Shown: piece by piece, positions 15,726-25,820 of the stretch
Numbering within the stretch: position 1 is the stretch's first letter
Layout of the letters: every line of letters starts with the position of its first letter
Source: an uncultured Prevotellaceae bacterium
Lineage (GTDB): Bacteria > Bacteroidota > Bacteroidia > Bacteroidales > Bacteroidaceae
Assembly: GCA_946540735.1 (NCBI GenBank)
Contig: CAMNIN010000022.1
Location: forward strand, 1 to 50,434
Reading direction: 5' to 3'
DNA length: 50,434 bases
The notes under the pieces: generated by a model
What the model was told of the DNA's origin: nothing
The model's database searches: none
What the model saw: only the letters and a program-made list of their open reading frames with translations
Made by a program: the position numbers and the translations under genes

Positions 15726-16850
15726 TTAAAAAGGATTGACGTTGACTGCCTCTTGCAGATTCTTCGGAAGGGCATGGCGGTTGAGGAACAGGTAGGTGGT
15801 GTTCAGCGTCATGTAGTCTCGTGACATGTACCAGATTCCCATGTATCGTCCGCTCTCTCCCCAAGAGTTCTTCACCAGATAGAAAGGTTTTCCTTGCTCG
15901 TCGACAGCCTTTCCGTAGATGACCATCACATGGTCGTAGGTGAACCGCCAGTCGTTCCACTGTTCTTGCCGCATTTCTTGCGTGGGATAGACCCCATCCG
16001 GAAGCATCGCAAGTCCCGTGCGGGTGAAGTCCCCTGTCACATCACCGCCCCAGGCCACCGTGTATCCTGCGTCCAACGCCTTGTCGATCACATCTATCAA
16101 TTGTTCGACGGGGATGTTGTAGCTTGGTTTCAACCGCCATTTGTAGGGAGCCTCGATGATGAACCATTTGTTGAATGGGTGATGTGTGTAGCTTGTCAGG
16201 CTCACGTAATCGTCGAGGTTGAGACCCAGACTTTCCGCGAAGGATTTGGGTGTGTAGGTTTTCCCTTTGTACGTGAAAGATTCTGGGCAGCGGCCTATGT
16301 ATTTTTCTATCACAGCCTCGACACTGTCTTGCCAGTGGGGTAGGGGTGCTTTTGCATCTTTAACGACGATGCTGCTCACCTTGCGCTCCAGTTCGGGGAA
16401 GAACAACTTGAAGTTGGCCAACGAGTCTCCCGTCAGGGATCCTGGTGCGGGCATTGCATTCTCCGGGCAGATGCCATGGGTGCGTACCACCTCCAGCACA
16501 TCATCACACGAGCCGCCCTCCGAGATCTGGCTGTAGCCATGCATGCGGACATAGTGTGTGGCGCAGTCCATATAATCCTTGTTCACCACGAACATCTCGC
16601 ATAGGTCATAACTTTTCCCTGTGCTCCGTAGGATCTCGCTTTCGAAGAATCCTAACGTGGCATAAGCCCAGCAAGTACCACTGCGATATTGGTTTTTTAT
16701 ACTCGTTATAGGGTTCTCCTTCACGATTTGGAAAGTCTTTTTCGTATGTGAAGCGATAGCATTCCGCTGAAGGTTCTCTTGTGCCAATGTCGTCGATGCC
16801 ATCAGTATGGCTGTCATGGCTATTGTTGTTCTCAGGGGCATTCTTTTCAT
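15726..16850 (-). CDS. Secreted C1B peptidase (bleomycin hydrolase/PepC-like)
   Basis: The protein has 374 residues from the chosen start. A signal peptide (MKRMPLRTTIAMTAILMAST, ending near LAQ) is followed by a papain-fold peptidase of the aminopeptidase C type: catalytic cysteine in RSGTCWAYATLGFFE, histidine in YDHVMVIYG and asparagine in VKNSWGE. PepC enzymes are normally cytoplasmic; export suggests peptide scavenging in the periplasm or outside, as in other Bacteroidales. AAAGGTAA precedes the ATG at 16850. ATG 16877 is a possible alternative start; the long extension to 17075 would overlap the upstream gene. It is downstream of, and probably co-transcribed with, the glycosidase-like gene. 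Confidence 0.85.
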   Translation of the reverse strand: MKRMPLRTTIAMTAILMASTTLAQENLQRNAIASHTKKTFQIVKENPITSIKNQYRSGTCWAYATLGFFESEILRSTGKSYDLCEMFVVNKDYMDCATHYVRMHGYSQISEGGSCDDVLEVVRTHGICPENAMPAPGSLTGDSLANFKLFFPELERKVSSIVVKDAKAPLPHWQDSVEAVIEKYIGRCPESFTYKGKTYTPKSFAESLGLNLDDYVSLTSYTHHPFNKWFIIEAPYKWRLKPSYNIPVEQLIDVIDKALDAGYTVAWGGDVTGDFTRTGLAMLPDGVYPTQEMRQEQWNDWRFTYDHVMVIYGKAVDEQGKPFYLVKNSWGESGRYMGIWYMSRDYMTLNTTYLFLNRHALPKNLQEAVNVNPF

Positions 16851-16932
16851 TTGCTCGTTACCTTTAATTTTTTTCATTTGTGCTGATTGAAGTCGTCTCT
16901 GGTGTGGAAACTGGCGAGGAAGAAACGGAATC

Positions 16933-17649
16933 CTACCGGTAGAAAGTGACCCAGTTGGTGCGGTAGCGGTAGTCGGCAGCCTTTTTGCTCTCAGGGAAAA
17001 TCTCATGAGGATTCCCCTTGTCGTCACGATACCATGCGTAGTTCCATCCCGCGCCCATGTCCAGGTATATGGCATTGGTGACGTGACATTCCATCAGGCA
17101 TCTGATGAAAAACTCCAGTGTGACAACCTTTCTCGACTCCACGAGGCAGAGTCGTCCGTCTTTCTCGCACAGTGCTCTGTAGCGAGTCTTGTTCTTGCGC
17201 ATACGTTCCCACATCGGGGTCTGCTTTCCTTGCAGGATGAGTAGGTACTGACAGAAAGCCATCTGACATTTCGGCTTAACAGATAGGAATTTCCGTTTCT
17301 CCATGAATTCCCATCGGCCGTCGAGCCAAACGAATGCGCCTGTGTTTGCCCGGCAACTGTATCCTTGATACCATTTCCCGCCGCTCACGTGGTGGTCAGC
17401 GATATTGGTGTGGGTGAACGATGCCAGACGTTGCCCGGTGAATGCCGCTTCGCAGCAGAACTCCACGTTGGGATTGCTGCTTCCTGGCATTTTGTCCACA
17501 GACAGGTCAATGGATTTGAAAATCGGGTAATAGAACGTAAGGTGTTCTGTTTGGCTGACTTCTGTGGCCGAACTTCCGAGGCTGAGCATAGTGGCCAATA
17601 CGGCCAAGAAGAATCCTTTCTTTACCGACACATTCTCTCTTCTATTCAT
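16933..17649 (-). CDS. Secreted phosphodiester-glycosidase-like (NAGPA/DUF2233) protein, divergent
   Basis: The protein has 238 residues. A signal sequence (residues about 8-28, LAVLATMLSLGSSA) precedes a domain laid out like DUF2233/NAGPA proteins: an early FCCEAAFTGQ where relatives have AINGGFF, then ALCEKDGRLCLVESRKVVTL, and NAIYLDMGAGWNYAWYRD where relatives have NLDGGGSSTM. These proteins uncap sugar phosphodiesters. The glycine/serine-rich catalytic motif is altered here, so activity is uncertain. Many cysteines (about eight) suggest disulfides in the exported protein. It is followed after 82 nt by the C1 peptidase. Confidence 0.55.
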   Translation of the reverse strand: MNRRENVSVKKGFFLAVLATMLSLGSSATEVSQTEHLTFYYPIFKSIDLSVDKMPGSSNPNVEFCCEAAFTGQRLASFTHTNIADHHVSGGKWYQGYSCRANTGAFVWLDGRWEFMEKRKFLSVKPKCQMAFCQYLLILQGKQTPMWERMRKNKTRYRALCEKDGRLCLVESRKVVTLEFFIRCLMECHVTNAIYLDMGAGWNYAWYRDDKGNPHEIFPESKKAADYRYRTNWVTFYR

Positions 17650-17902
17650 ATGTAAATTATCTTTCGCAAGTCATGAATTCACTGCAATTACTTGCGGAAC
17701 AACAATATGTAATTAGTTAGGGTGTACTTGATGAAATGCCTTCAATTCCCTATTTATTATAAACTATAATTTGTTTATTTTATTGCCTTGTAAAGAATAC
17801 ATGACCCTAATCACTGAGGTGTCTCAAGTCCACCAACTGACTATAGTCCATCTGCTCCAGCATACCATCGCTACATAGGAAAAGATAATCATCCTTCTGA
17901 AT

Positions 17903-17934
17903 TTGCATGAATAGGAATTTATTCGTACATTTGT
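17903..17934 (+). promoter_or_regulatory. Promoter of the small exported protein
   Basis: TTTG (17903-17906), 20 nt, TACATTTG (17927-17934), about 35 nt before the GTG at 17970. The rest of the 320-base gap (17650-17902) is AT-rich and shows no gene, and I see no clear promoter for the minus-strand gene ending its upstream side at 17649. Confidence 0.75.
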
Positions 17935-17969
17935 AGCCTAAGTCGCATACTCACTAAAATCATACCGTA

Positions 17970-18473
17970 GTGAACCGATTTTTAATTTTCTTGTGTCTAA
18001 CGCTATCGTCGCTTCCTTTAGCTGCACAGCGACGGATGGTGGTATGCGATGTTGAGACATCACAGCCCATCAGCAGTGTGAGCGTACAAAGCAGTGCCGG
18101 GGCCGAAGTCACCGACACAATGGGCTATTTTTCTGTGCCAGACAGTTGCAAGAGTCTGATATTATCGCACCTCAATTATGAGAGCCGTCTGCTCAATGTC
18201 AATGAAGTGGGGGACACCGTTTTTCTTGTGTCGAAAGATCTGGGCATTCGCGAATTAGTGGTCTTTGGAAAGAAGTCTGACGACGGTCTTGCAGACCGTA
18301 TCAAAAAAATGGTGGCACTCAGCAAGACCGATGCACAATTGCTTGCGAATGATCCTGCTAACGGAGGTAATCTTCTCGCTGTTATCGGAAAGGCGATCGG
18401 AAAGTTGATTTCAAAGAAAAGCAAGAAAGCGAGGAGTAAAGAGAAAGCACGTGAAATCATAGAGAATTACTGA
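17970..18473 (+). CDS. Exported protein with carboxypeptidase-regulatory-like domain
   Basis: The protein has 167 residues from a GTG start fixed by the promoter just upstream. A signal peptide (residues 1-19, ending PLAAQ) is followed by an 80-residue beta-sandwich segment VVCDVETSQPISSVSVQSS...DTMGYFSVPDSCKSLILSHLNYES, the pattern of CarboxypepD_reg-like/DUF4480 domains found in Bacteroidetes surface proteins. The C-terminal 50 residues are lysine-rich (KLISKKSKKARSKEKA) and probably helical. No catalytic residues are visible. It seems to be a single-gene transcript. Confidence 0.65.
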   Translation: MNRFLIFLCLTLSSLPLAAQRRMVVCDVETSQPISSVSVQSSAGAEVTDTMGYFSVPDSCKSLILSHLNYESRLLNVNEVGDTVFLVSKDLGIRELVVFGKKSDDGLADRIKKMVALSKTDAQLLANDPANGGNLLAVIGKAIGKLISKKSKKARSKEKAREIIENY

Positions 18474-18603
18474 AACTCAACCATACTCATCAATTCGGAT
18501 ATAATTATAATTCTATTTATCATAATATTGATTATGTTGAATTTTTGAATCTTTTTTAGGATTGTGAAATGTTATCCAAATGAAAACAAAATAACTTCAT
18601 TTC

Positions 18604-18634
18604 TTTGAGATTTGCAAAGCTTGCATTACCTTTG
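18604..18634 (+). promoter_or_regulatory. Promoter of the 1497-residue exported protein gene
   Basis: TTTG (18604-18607), 19 nt, TACCTTTG (18627-18634), about 35 nt before the ATG at 18669. Confidence 0.75.
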
Positions 18635-18668
18635 CAGAAAATTTGAATAACAACACTTAAACGTTATT

Positions 18669-21600
18669 ATGAAACTTAACAATTTATTCAGGACAGTACT
18701 GTTGTTAGCGATAGTATTTCCTTTATCACTTTATGCGCAAGAAACGGTTAAAACTTCTCGTGGTTTTGCACAAACTAAAACATTTGTACATCATCCAACA
18801 AATGCTCGACAAGTAACCAAACACTCAACACCTGCTCGTGGCGACAATTTCACCAACCCGTTGATTCGGCCTGGCATCAGAACGCCGCACTATATGGCAT
18901 CAAGTCCGCTACAACAACGTAGGATTTATAAAACTCCTGGAGGTGTCACGATTTGCGGTAGCCTGATCTACGCCAGGTCTTGGGAACAATATCCTGACTT
19001 CCTTCCTAGACCTTACGGCATCTATTCTTTTACGGCTGAAAATGGTGTGATTTCTTCTCAGGATATTGCACTCGACAACAACCTATATGCGAATGGCGGT
19101 GCCTATATCAAAGACGGTCTCTATAGTTTCGTCAATCATTACACCTATGATGACGAACAATACATCACTTTCTACCAATATGACATGGAGACGTGGGAAA
19201 TGGTGACTGAGGAAGAAGGTGATGAAGACTTCATCGCTGTTACCCTCACCTACAATCCCGTGGAAGATGCCGTATACGGCATCTTCTGGAGTGATGACGA
19301 AGACGGATATGTGTTCGACCAAATCGATATCGAAGATATGGGCGGTTACCGCTACAATACGGGTAGTGCTCTCGATACAAAGATCATGGCGCTGGCCTCA
19401 AACGATGAAGGCGACGTTTATGGCATCGGACTCAATGGATTGCTCTATATCATGGACGTGGATACTGGTGATGCAGAGGAAATCGGTGAATTGGGCGTCA
19501 CACCTGCAAATTACTTACAGAGCGCTGCTTTCGACAACAAAACTGGTGTCCTCTATTGGGCCGCTCAATTGGAAGATGGAACATCGGCGCTTTACGAGGT
19601 GGACACCGATTCTGGAGAAGCCTCTCTCGTGGCTGAATTCGAAGACGGTGAGGAAATTGTCGGCATGTGGATCATGGCTCCCGAAGCTGAAGATGATGCA
19701 CCTGCTGCTGTCACAGGCCTGACTCTCAACTTTGAAGAAGGACAAACCACTGGTTGGGTTAGCTTCACCGCTCCGACGCTGACCTATGCTGGAGAATCAT
19801 TAGATGGAGAACTCTCTTACACCATTTATGCCAATGGCGAAGAGGTGGCCAATGGAACGACCGACGCTGGCGGAATAGTCAATGAGGAAGTGAGTTTTGA
19901 GAACGGAGAAAACGATATCAGCGTGGTCGTTAGCAATCATGCCGGCAAAGGCCCTGCCAGCCATGTCACAGCATGGATCGGTCCGGATGCTCCAGTAGCT
20001 CCATCCAATATCGTGCTCTCCATCGATCAAGCTACCCTCAATGCCCATCTCACATGGGCAGCTCCATCTGCTGGTCTGCATGATGGTTATGTGGATCCGG
20101 AACACCTTATTTATAATATAACCCGATATCCTGGTGCTGTCAGAGTGGCTGAGGGAATTCGGGAAACGACGTTCTCTGAGACGCTGCCTGAGACGGACAT
20201 GACCATTTATTATTATGAGGTGACCGCCGTCAATGGCAATCAGATAGGAAAAACTGGACGTTCAAACGCTGTCACCGCAGGTGGTTCTCTTACACCTCCC
20301 TATACCGAAGATTTCGCTCAGCGCAGTGGATTCGACCTCTATAGTGTGCTTGATAATAACAACGACAACAATTCATGGGAGTTTGCTTATGGCAGAGTGC
20401 GTTATTATGGTGATCAGAATGCTGCAGACGATTGGCTGATAACACCTAACGTCTCTTTACAGAATGACCGAACCTACAAGATTGGATTCAGGTTCAATGC
20501 TTCCGATGATTCTAAGATGGAACGTATCGCAGTTGGTTTCGGCCAAGGAGATGATCCTACCAAAATGGATGTCATGCTTGCTCCTGAGGAATTCAACAAC
20601 ACAGATGACATCTTCTATGAGGAGGAAGTCACTGTGGATGAACCCGGCAATTACCGCATGGCCATCCATGCGATAAGTGATGCCGACCAGGGGTTCATCA
20701 CTGTTGATGACATTTTCATCGTAGAGGGTACAAAATTCACCGCTCCTGCTGCAGCCTCTGATATCACCATTACTCCAGCTCCTTTAGGCGAACTCAAGGC
20801 TGACATTTCATTCGTAGCACCCGACAAAACTTTCCGTGGTGAAACGCTAAGCAGTATTGACCGTATCGAAGTGTTTCGCGGCGAGACTGTCATCAAAGAA
20901 TTTGGTTACACGATGCCTGGCACAACACTCACACTGACTGATGATAATATGCCGAATGGCATCAACCGTTACCGCATTATCGCTTATAACAACGATGGTG
21001 CTGGTGAGGAAGCTGTGAAAGAAGCCTGGATAGGCATCGACGAACCGCTCGAACCATCTGATATCCAATTGGTTGACAATGGAAGCAATGTGACGATCAG
21101 TTGGTCGGCTCCAGGAGAAGAGGGCATCCACGGTGGCTATGTGATTCCTTCGCAACTGAAGTATAACATCTACGACCGCAATGGTAATTCTATCGTCCGC
21201 AATATCGGTGACATGCAATACACAGATCGTAGTGCACAACTCACTGGCGCTCAATACGTACTTTATTACTATGTATCGGCTACAAGTGCTGGTGGTGAGG
21301 GCTATGCCGACGTGTCGTCTCGTATGGTAGCAGGTACGCCCTACCCTATTCCTTTTACGGCTTCTTTTGCTAATGGAAGCCTGGAGAACAAACTGTGGTG
21401 GTTGGAAGGAAGTGGGCGTGGCTCATGGGTCTTGACTTATCTCAATGCTCAAGATGGCGACAGCGGATGTGCATTCTTTGCTGCTGACCAGGCTGGTGAC
21501 AGCGGGTATCTCAATTCGGGACGCATCTCTCTCGATGGCGCACAGAATCCAGGATTGGTATTCTATTACTATGCGCAGCCAGGCAAGAAAGCCAAACTTG

Positions 21601-23162
21601 ATGTTTTGGGGTGCAAAACCACAGAAAATGACCAGCTTCTGCGTGCCATTGACTTCTCGTCACTCGATGGTGAGGAGGGCTGGCGTAGGGAATATATCGA
21701 TCTGTCGGCGATGAAAGACGCACGTTATCTGGTGCTGAAATTCCGTGCCACTACCGACGACCCGGCTGTAAACATCAGTATCGATAACATCCAAGTGCGC
21801 GACATCCTCGCCCATGACCTCAAAGCCTCATTGGAAGCTCCTTCCTTGTTACGTCTCGGAACTGAAAACAAAATCAATGTCAACGTTCACAATATGGGCA
21901 GCATGCTTGCAGCATCATATCAGGTCATCCTGAAAGCCAACGGCGAACAGGTGGGCATTGGCGAGGGTACACAACTTGCTGTGGGTGAAGACAATCGTTT
22001 CGAGTTCAACTACATACCACCTGTCACGGTCGAAGGGGACATCAAACTGCAAGCAGAGGTCGTCTTCAATGAGGATCAGGATCTAAACAACAACAGAACC
22101 GAAGAAGTGATTGTGCTCACACAGAAGCCCAACTACCCTACCCCAACAGATCTCTTCGCACAAGCTACGGGAAACCAGGTGTCATTGACTTGGAATGCTC
22201 CAAAATTGAGCAACGAGACCGTGACTGACGATTTCGAAAGTTATGAAGCATGGATCATGGACGGTATCGGCAACTGGAAAGTGTATGATGGCGACAAGGC
22301 CGGCACACTGCAATATTCCGACATCTGGGTGCCCAATGCTGGCAAAGAGATGGCCTTTGAGGTGTTTAACACCACGGAAGAGGAATTTGAGACGGAGACG
22401 CGCCGTAAATTCTTTATCGCTCACAGTGGTGTGCAATATCTGATGGCCTTCAATCCCTCTCCCAGTTATACGGACCAAAGTGACGATTGGCTCATCTCTC
22501 CTCTTCTTTCAGAAAAAGCCCAAACGATCAAATTCTTCGCAAAAAGCTGTGCCAGCAACTATCCGGAGACTTTTGAAGTGATGTACTCGACGACTGATGA
22601 CAACCCGGAGAGCTTTATCAACATCCAAACTTTTCCTGACGTGAAAGGTGGGCTGGAATGGACGGAGTACAACATCCCTTTGCCTGAAGGTACCAAGTAT
22701 TTCGCCATCCATGTCATCACCATCGACGGCCTGGCTTTCCAACTCGATGACATCACCTACCATCCGGCCTCTCTCGTCATCGATGGCTACAAGATTTACC
22801 GTGACGGAGAACTTGTTGGGACAACGACAAAAGATGTCACTTCATACCAGGAGACCGTGGCTGAAGACGGCAACCACGTTTACCAGGTAAGTGCGTCCTA
22901 CACCGTCGGTGAGTCTCTGCTCTCCAATGAAGCATTTGTACTGACAGCGATCCACTTTGCCAACGGCACACAAACCGTCTTACGTTCCGAGCCTGGCCAT
23001 GTCATTCTCGACAATGCAGAAGGCAAAATCGTCAGGATTTATACTCCTGACGGTAAGGAAACCTATAAGGGAAAAGGACTGCGGCACATGTCGATTCCTA
23101 CTCCCTCCGGACTATGGGTTGTTGACATTGACGGACAATCTGTTAGTGTCCTGGTACGATAG
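18669..23162 (+). CDS. Large exported multidomain surface protein, T9SS-like C-terminus
   Basis: The protein has 1497 residues. After a signal peptide (to about residue 24, LYAQ) comes a region of about 300 residues with repeated short beta units (DMETWEMV, ..YIMDVDTGDAEEIGELG) that looks like a propeller. Then come alternating fibronectin-III-like modules (two with AWIGxDxPxxPS and SWSAPxxGxHxGYV) and at least three choice-of-anchor/MAM-like jelly rolls (ADDWLITPNVSL, DDWLISPLLS). The last 70 residues (RIYTPDGKETYKGKG...SGLWVVDIDGQSVSVLVR) resemble a type A C-terminal signal of the type IX secretion system. It is probably attached to or released from the cell surface. No protease or glycosidase motif is visible. 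Confidence 0.75.
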   Translation: MKLNNLFRTVLLLAIVFPLSLYAQETVKTSRGFAQTKTFVHHPTNARQVTKHSTPARGDNFTNPLIRPGIRTPHYMASSPLQQRRIYKTPGGVTICGSLIYARSWEQYPDFLPRPYGIYSFTAENGVISSQDIALDNNLYANGGAYIKDGLYSFVNHYTYDDEQYITFYQYDMETWEMVTEEEGDEDFIAVTLTYNPVEDAVYGIFWSDDEDGYVFDQIDIEDMGGYRYNTGSALDTKIMALASNDEGDVYGIGLNGLLYIMDVDTGDAEEIGELGVTPANYLQSAAFDNKTGVLYWAAQLEDGTSALYEVDTDSGEASLVAEFEDGEEIVGMWIMAPEAEDDAPAAVTGLTLNFEEGQTTGWVSFTAPTLTYAGESLDGELSYTIYANGEEVANGTTDAGGIVNEEVSFENGENDISVVVSNHAGKGPASHVTAWIGPDAPVAPSNIVLSIDQATLNAHLTWAAPSAGLHDGYVDPEHLIYNITRYPGAVRVAEGIRETTFSETLPETDMTIYYYEVTAVNGNQIGKTGRSNAVTAGGSLTPPYTEDFAQRSGFDLYSVLDNNNDNNSWEFAYGRVRYYGDQNAADDWLITPNVSLQNDRTYKIGFRFNASDDSKMERIAVGFGQGDDPTKMDVMLAPEEFNNTDDIFYEEEVTVDEPGNYRMAIHAISDADQGFITVDDIFIVEGTKFTAPAAASDITITPAPLGELKADISFVAPDKTFRGETLSSIDRIEVFRGETVIKEFGYTMPGTTLTLTDDNMPNGINRYRIIAYNNDGAGEEAVKEAWIGIDEPLEPSDIQLVDNGSNVTISWSAPGEEGIHGGYVIPSQLKYNIYDRNGNSIVRNIGDMQYTDRSAQLTGAQYVLYYYVSATSAGGEGYADVSSRMVAGTPYPIPFTASFANGSLENKLWWLEGSGRGSWVLTYLNAQDGDSGCAFFAADQAGDSGYLNSGRISLDGAQNPGLVFYYYAQPGKKAKLDVLGCKTTENDQLLRAIDFSSLDGEEGWRREYIDLSAMKDARYLVLKFRATTDDPAVNISIDNIQVRDILAHDLKASLEAPSLLRLGTENKINVNVHNMGSMLAASYQVILKANGEQVGIGEGTQLAVGEDNRFEFNYIPPVTVEGDIKLQAEVVFNEDQDLNNNRTEEVIVLTQKPNYPTPTDLFAQATGNQVSLTWNAPKLSNETVTDDFESYEAWIMDGIGNWKVYDGDKAGTLQYSDIWVPNAGKEMAFEVFNTTEEEFETETRRKFFIAHSGVQYLMAFNPSPSYTDQSDDWLISPLLSEKAQTIKFFAKSCASNYPETFEVMYSTTDDNPESFINIQTFPDVKGGLEWTEYNIPLPEGTKYFAIHVITIDGLAFQLDDITYHPASLVIDGYKIYRDGELVGTTTKDVTSYQETVAEDGNHVYQVSASYTVGESLLSNEAFVLTAIHFANGTQTVLRSEPGHVILDNAEGKIVRIYTPDGKETYKGKGLRHMSIPTPSGLWVVDIDGQSVSVLVR

Positions 23163-23183
23163 ATTTTTGCACTAATTTATCAC

Positions 23184-23226
23184 AGAAGGAGAGTATGTCA
23201 CATTCGCATGCTCTCCTTCTATTTTT
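23184..23226 (+). terminator. Intrinsic terminator
   Basis: Perfect 10-bp stem AGAAGGAGAG (23184-23193) with CTCTCCTTCT (23211-23220), extendable by further pairs inside the loop, followed by ATTTTT. It lies 22 nt after the stop codon of the large exported protein. Confidence 0.85.
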
Positions 23227-23345
23227 AAAATGTATTACAAATTATGGTCCCACCACATATCATAAAGACTCATGAGAAATAAGAGGTTTTTGCCTGTAAA
23301 TAGTTGAAAAATGACATCTTTATATGGAATCACCGAAAAAAATGT

Positions 23346-23353
23346 TATCTTTG
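23346..23353 (+). promoter_or_regulatory. -7 element of the GH2 operon
   Basis: TATCTTTG, with no good TTTG at the expected distance. It lies inside the longest open frame (from 23304), so the GH2 start must be downstream, at 23400 or 23409. Confidence 0.65.
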
Positions 23354-23399
23354 CACTTGTTTCAGTAAAATTGTCAAAAACTTAATTATTACGACTAAT

Positions 23400-25781
23400 A
23401 TGTTGATTATGAAAAGAAAGATCTTCCGGCTTTCGGCAATGATGGCACTTGCCATGAACTCATGGACGGGTGTTACAGCACAAACGCAGCTACTTTTCGA
23501 CAGTGACTGGCTGTTTACCCGCAATGGAAAGACTATTTCGGTTAACCTTCCCCACGACTGGGACATTTATGATGCTCCTGATCCGGCGACTGGTGCGACC
23601 GGAACTGGTGGTGGTTGGTTTCAGGGAGGTAAAGGGGAGTATCGCAAAAAGTTTAAGACTCCCAAAGGCGATCTCATCAAACTCCACTTCGAAGGTGTCT
23701 ATCAGAAAGCGGAGGTTTTTATCAACGGGCAGAAAGCTGGACAACATGGCTACGGATATACGCCGTTTACCATCGACATCACTCCTTTTTTGTATAAAGA
23801 CAAAAAGGATAATGAAGTGGTTGTAAAGGTGAACAACGGGGATCAGCCCAACTGTCGCTGGTACTCCGGCTCTGGCATTTATCGCCATGTTTGGCTGCAG
23901 ACGATGCCGGCTTTCCATATCGAAGAGAATGGGGTCTTCGTCAGCACACCTGAGGTCTCTTCCGAAAAGGCCAAGTTGTCTATGAAAATCTGCATGAAGA
24001 ATGAAGGACAGAAAGATGATCAAGTCGATGAGGTGGAGGTGACATTCAATGACGGAGCGTTCTCCATCACTCCTGAAAGCGATGATCTTAGACATAACTT
24101 CGGCCAGAAAAATGGTCCTGTTAAGGCAGGTTCCTCTGCCGTGTGTGACCTTACTTTTAATATTCCACGGCCTCGTTTGTGGTCTCCATCCGACCCATAC
24201 CTATATGAGGCTTGCGTCAAACTGAAAACCGACGGGCAAGTCATCGATGAACGCCGGGTGAGGTTTGGTATCCGCTCAGTTTCATTTTCTGCCGACAAAG
24301 GATTCCTGCTCAACGGTCAGCCGATGCTTCTCAACGGCTCCTGTGTGCATCATGATGATGGCATCATTGGCGCAATGGCTTTCGATGATGCGGAAATACG
24401 TAAAGTAAAGCTGATGAAGGAGGCTGGCTTCAACCTTATTCGAACTTCACACAACCCCACTACCCGCGCCTTCCTCGATGCCTGCGATTCTTTGGGCATG
24501 CTCGTCATCGGAGAAGCCTTCGACGGATGGCGTTCGGCTAAACTGAAATATGACTACTCCACACTCATCGACTCATGCTTCCGTGATGATATCTACGCCA
24601 TGGTGCAACGCGATCGCAATCATCCCAGCATCATCTGTTGGAGCATAGGCAATGAGGTCATTGAGCGTAAGGAGATCCGTGTCGTCACAACTGCCCGGAA
24701 AATGAAACAAGCTGTCTTGGATATGGATGACACTCGACCGGTCACTGAGGCGCTCTGTGCATGGGACCGTGATTGGGAAATCTACGACCCGCATGCGGAG
24801 GTGCTGGATGTCGTGGGCTACAACTATATGATATTCAAACATGCCACCGATCATCAACGTGACCCCAAAAGGGTAATGTGGCAGACTGAGAGCTATCCAC
24901 GGGATGCCTTCAGAAACTGGGCTGTGACGAACGACCACCCCTACGTCGTCGGTGATATGGTGTGGACTGGTCTCGACTATCTCGGAGAATCGGGCATTGG
25001 TCGATACTATTATGAGGGGGAACGACCTGGAGAGAGCTTCGCTGAAGGAGGACAACCCGACTGGCATGGCGCCTACTGCGGCGATGTCGATGTCACAGGT
25101 TGGCGCAAGCCTATCAGTCATTACAGGGACATGCTCTGGAGTGACAAGCCTTGTCTGTATATGGCTGTGAAAGAACCCAATGGTTATCATGGGAATATCA
25201 AGGAGACTATGTGGAGTGTCTGGCCTACATGGGAATCATGGAATTGGCCGGGATGGGAAGGAAAACCGGTTGACGTTGAGGTCTATACGAAAGCTTCCGA
25301 AGTGAGCCTCTACCTGAACGACAAACTCATAGGCACCAAACCTGTCAATCGCTCAACGGAGTTCAAGGCTGTTTTCAGCGTACCTTATGCTCCTGGAACA
25401 TTGCGTGCTGAAGCGGGTGGCAAAAAGACCACGCTCTCGACCGCAAGCGATCCTGTCCGCCTGCAATTGACAACCGACAAAAAGACGATGAAAGCCGACG
25501 GGCAGTCTTTGACTTTTATCACGATCGAGGTGGTTGACAAGGATGGACGGGTCTGCCCAGATGCAGCCATCCCCTGTGAGGTAACCGTAACGGGACAAGG
25601 AAGCTTGCTGGCCGCAGCTTCTGCCGATCTCAAAGACCGTGAACCTGCCACTTCATCGCATGTCACGACATGGAAAGGCCGTGCTATGATTGTCGTGCGC
25701 AGCACTGCAAAGAAAGGCAAGGCACAGGTCAGGGTCAACAGCCAACTTCCTGTTGCTTCCGTTGCCATCAGTTCAAAGTGA
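23400..25781 (+). CDS. Secreted glycoside hydrolase family 2 (beta-galactosidase-like)
   Basis: The protein has 793 residues. A signal peptide ends near VTAQ. The GH2 order is intact: sugar-binding N-domain (SGSGIYRHVWL), immunoglobulin-like domain, then a TIM barrel with TSHNPTTRAFLDACDSLG, acid/base glutamate E419 in CWSIGNE and nucleophile E497 in MWQTES. A C-terminal DUF4982-like segment (VEVYTKASEVSLYLNDKLIG) and a GH2 C-terminal Ig-like domain follow. Substrate could be beta-galactosides or beta-glucuronides; export in Bacteroidetes usually means plant or host glycan use. No SusC/SusD pair accompanies it. It is followed after 39 nt by a signalling phosphatase gene. Confidence 0.85.
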   Translation: MLIMKRKIFRLSAMMALAMNSWTGVTAQTQLLFDSDWLFTRNGKTISVNLPHDWDIYDAPDPATGATGTGGGWFQGGKGEYRKKFKTPKGDLIKLHFEGVYQKAEVFINGQKAGQHGYGYTPFTIDITPFLYKDKKDNEVVVKVNNGDQPNCRWYSGSGIYRHVWLQTMPAFHIEENGVFVSTPEVSSEKAKLSMKICMKNEGQKDDQVDEVEVTFNDGAFSITPESDDLRHNFGQKNGPVKAGSSAVCDLTFNIPRPRLWSPSDPYLYEACVKLKTDGQVIDERRVRFGIRSVSFSADKGFLLNGQPMLLNGSCVHHDDGIIGAMAFDDAEIRKVKLMKEAGFNLIRTSHNPTTRAFLDACDSLGMLVIGEAFDGWRSAKLKYDYSTLIDSCFRDDIYAMVQRDRNHPSIICWSIGNEVIERKEIRVVTTARKMKQAVLDMDDTRPVTEALCAWDRDWEIYDPHAEVLDVVGYNYMIFKHATDHQRDPKRVMWQTESYPRDAFRNWAVTNDHPYVVGDMVWTGLDYLGESGIGRYYYEGERPGESFAEGGQPDWHGAYCGDVDVTGWRKPISHYRDMLWSDKPCLYMAVKEPNGYHGNIKETMWSVWPTWESWNWPGWEGKPVDVEVYTKASEVSLYLNDKLIGTKPVNRSTEFKAVFSVPYAPGTLRAEAGGKKTTLSTASDPVRLQLTTDKKTMKADGQSLTFITIEVVDKDGRVCPDAAIPCEVTVTGQGSLLAAASADLKDREPATSSHVTTWKGRAMIVVRSTAKKGKAQVRVNSQLPVASVAISSK

Positions 25782-25820
25782 AGTGAGTTTGTAGAATAAT
25801 CAATAAGGGATATATGCTGG

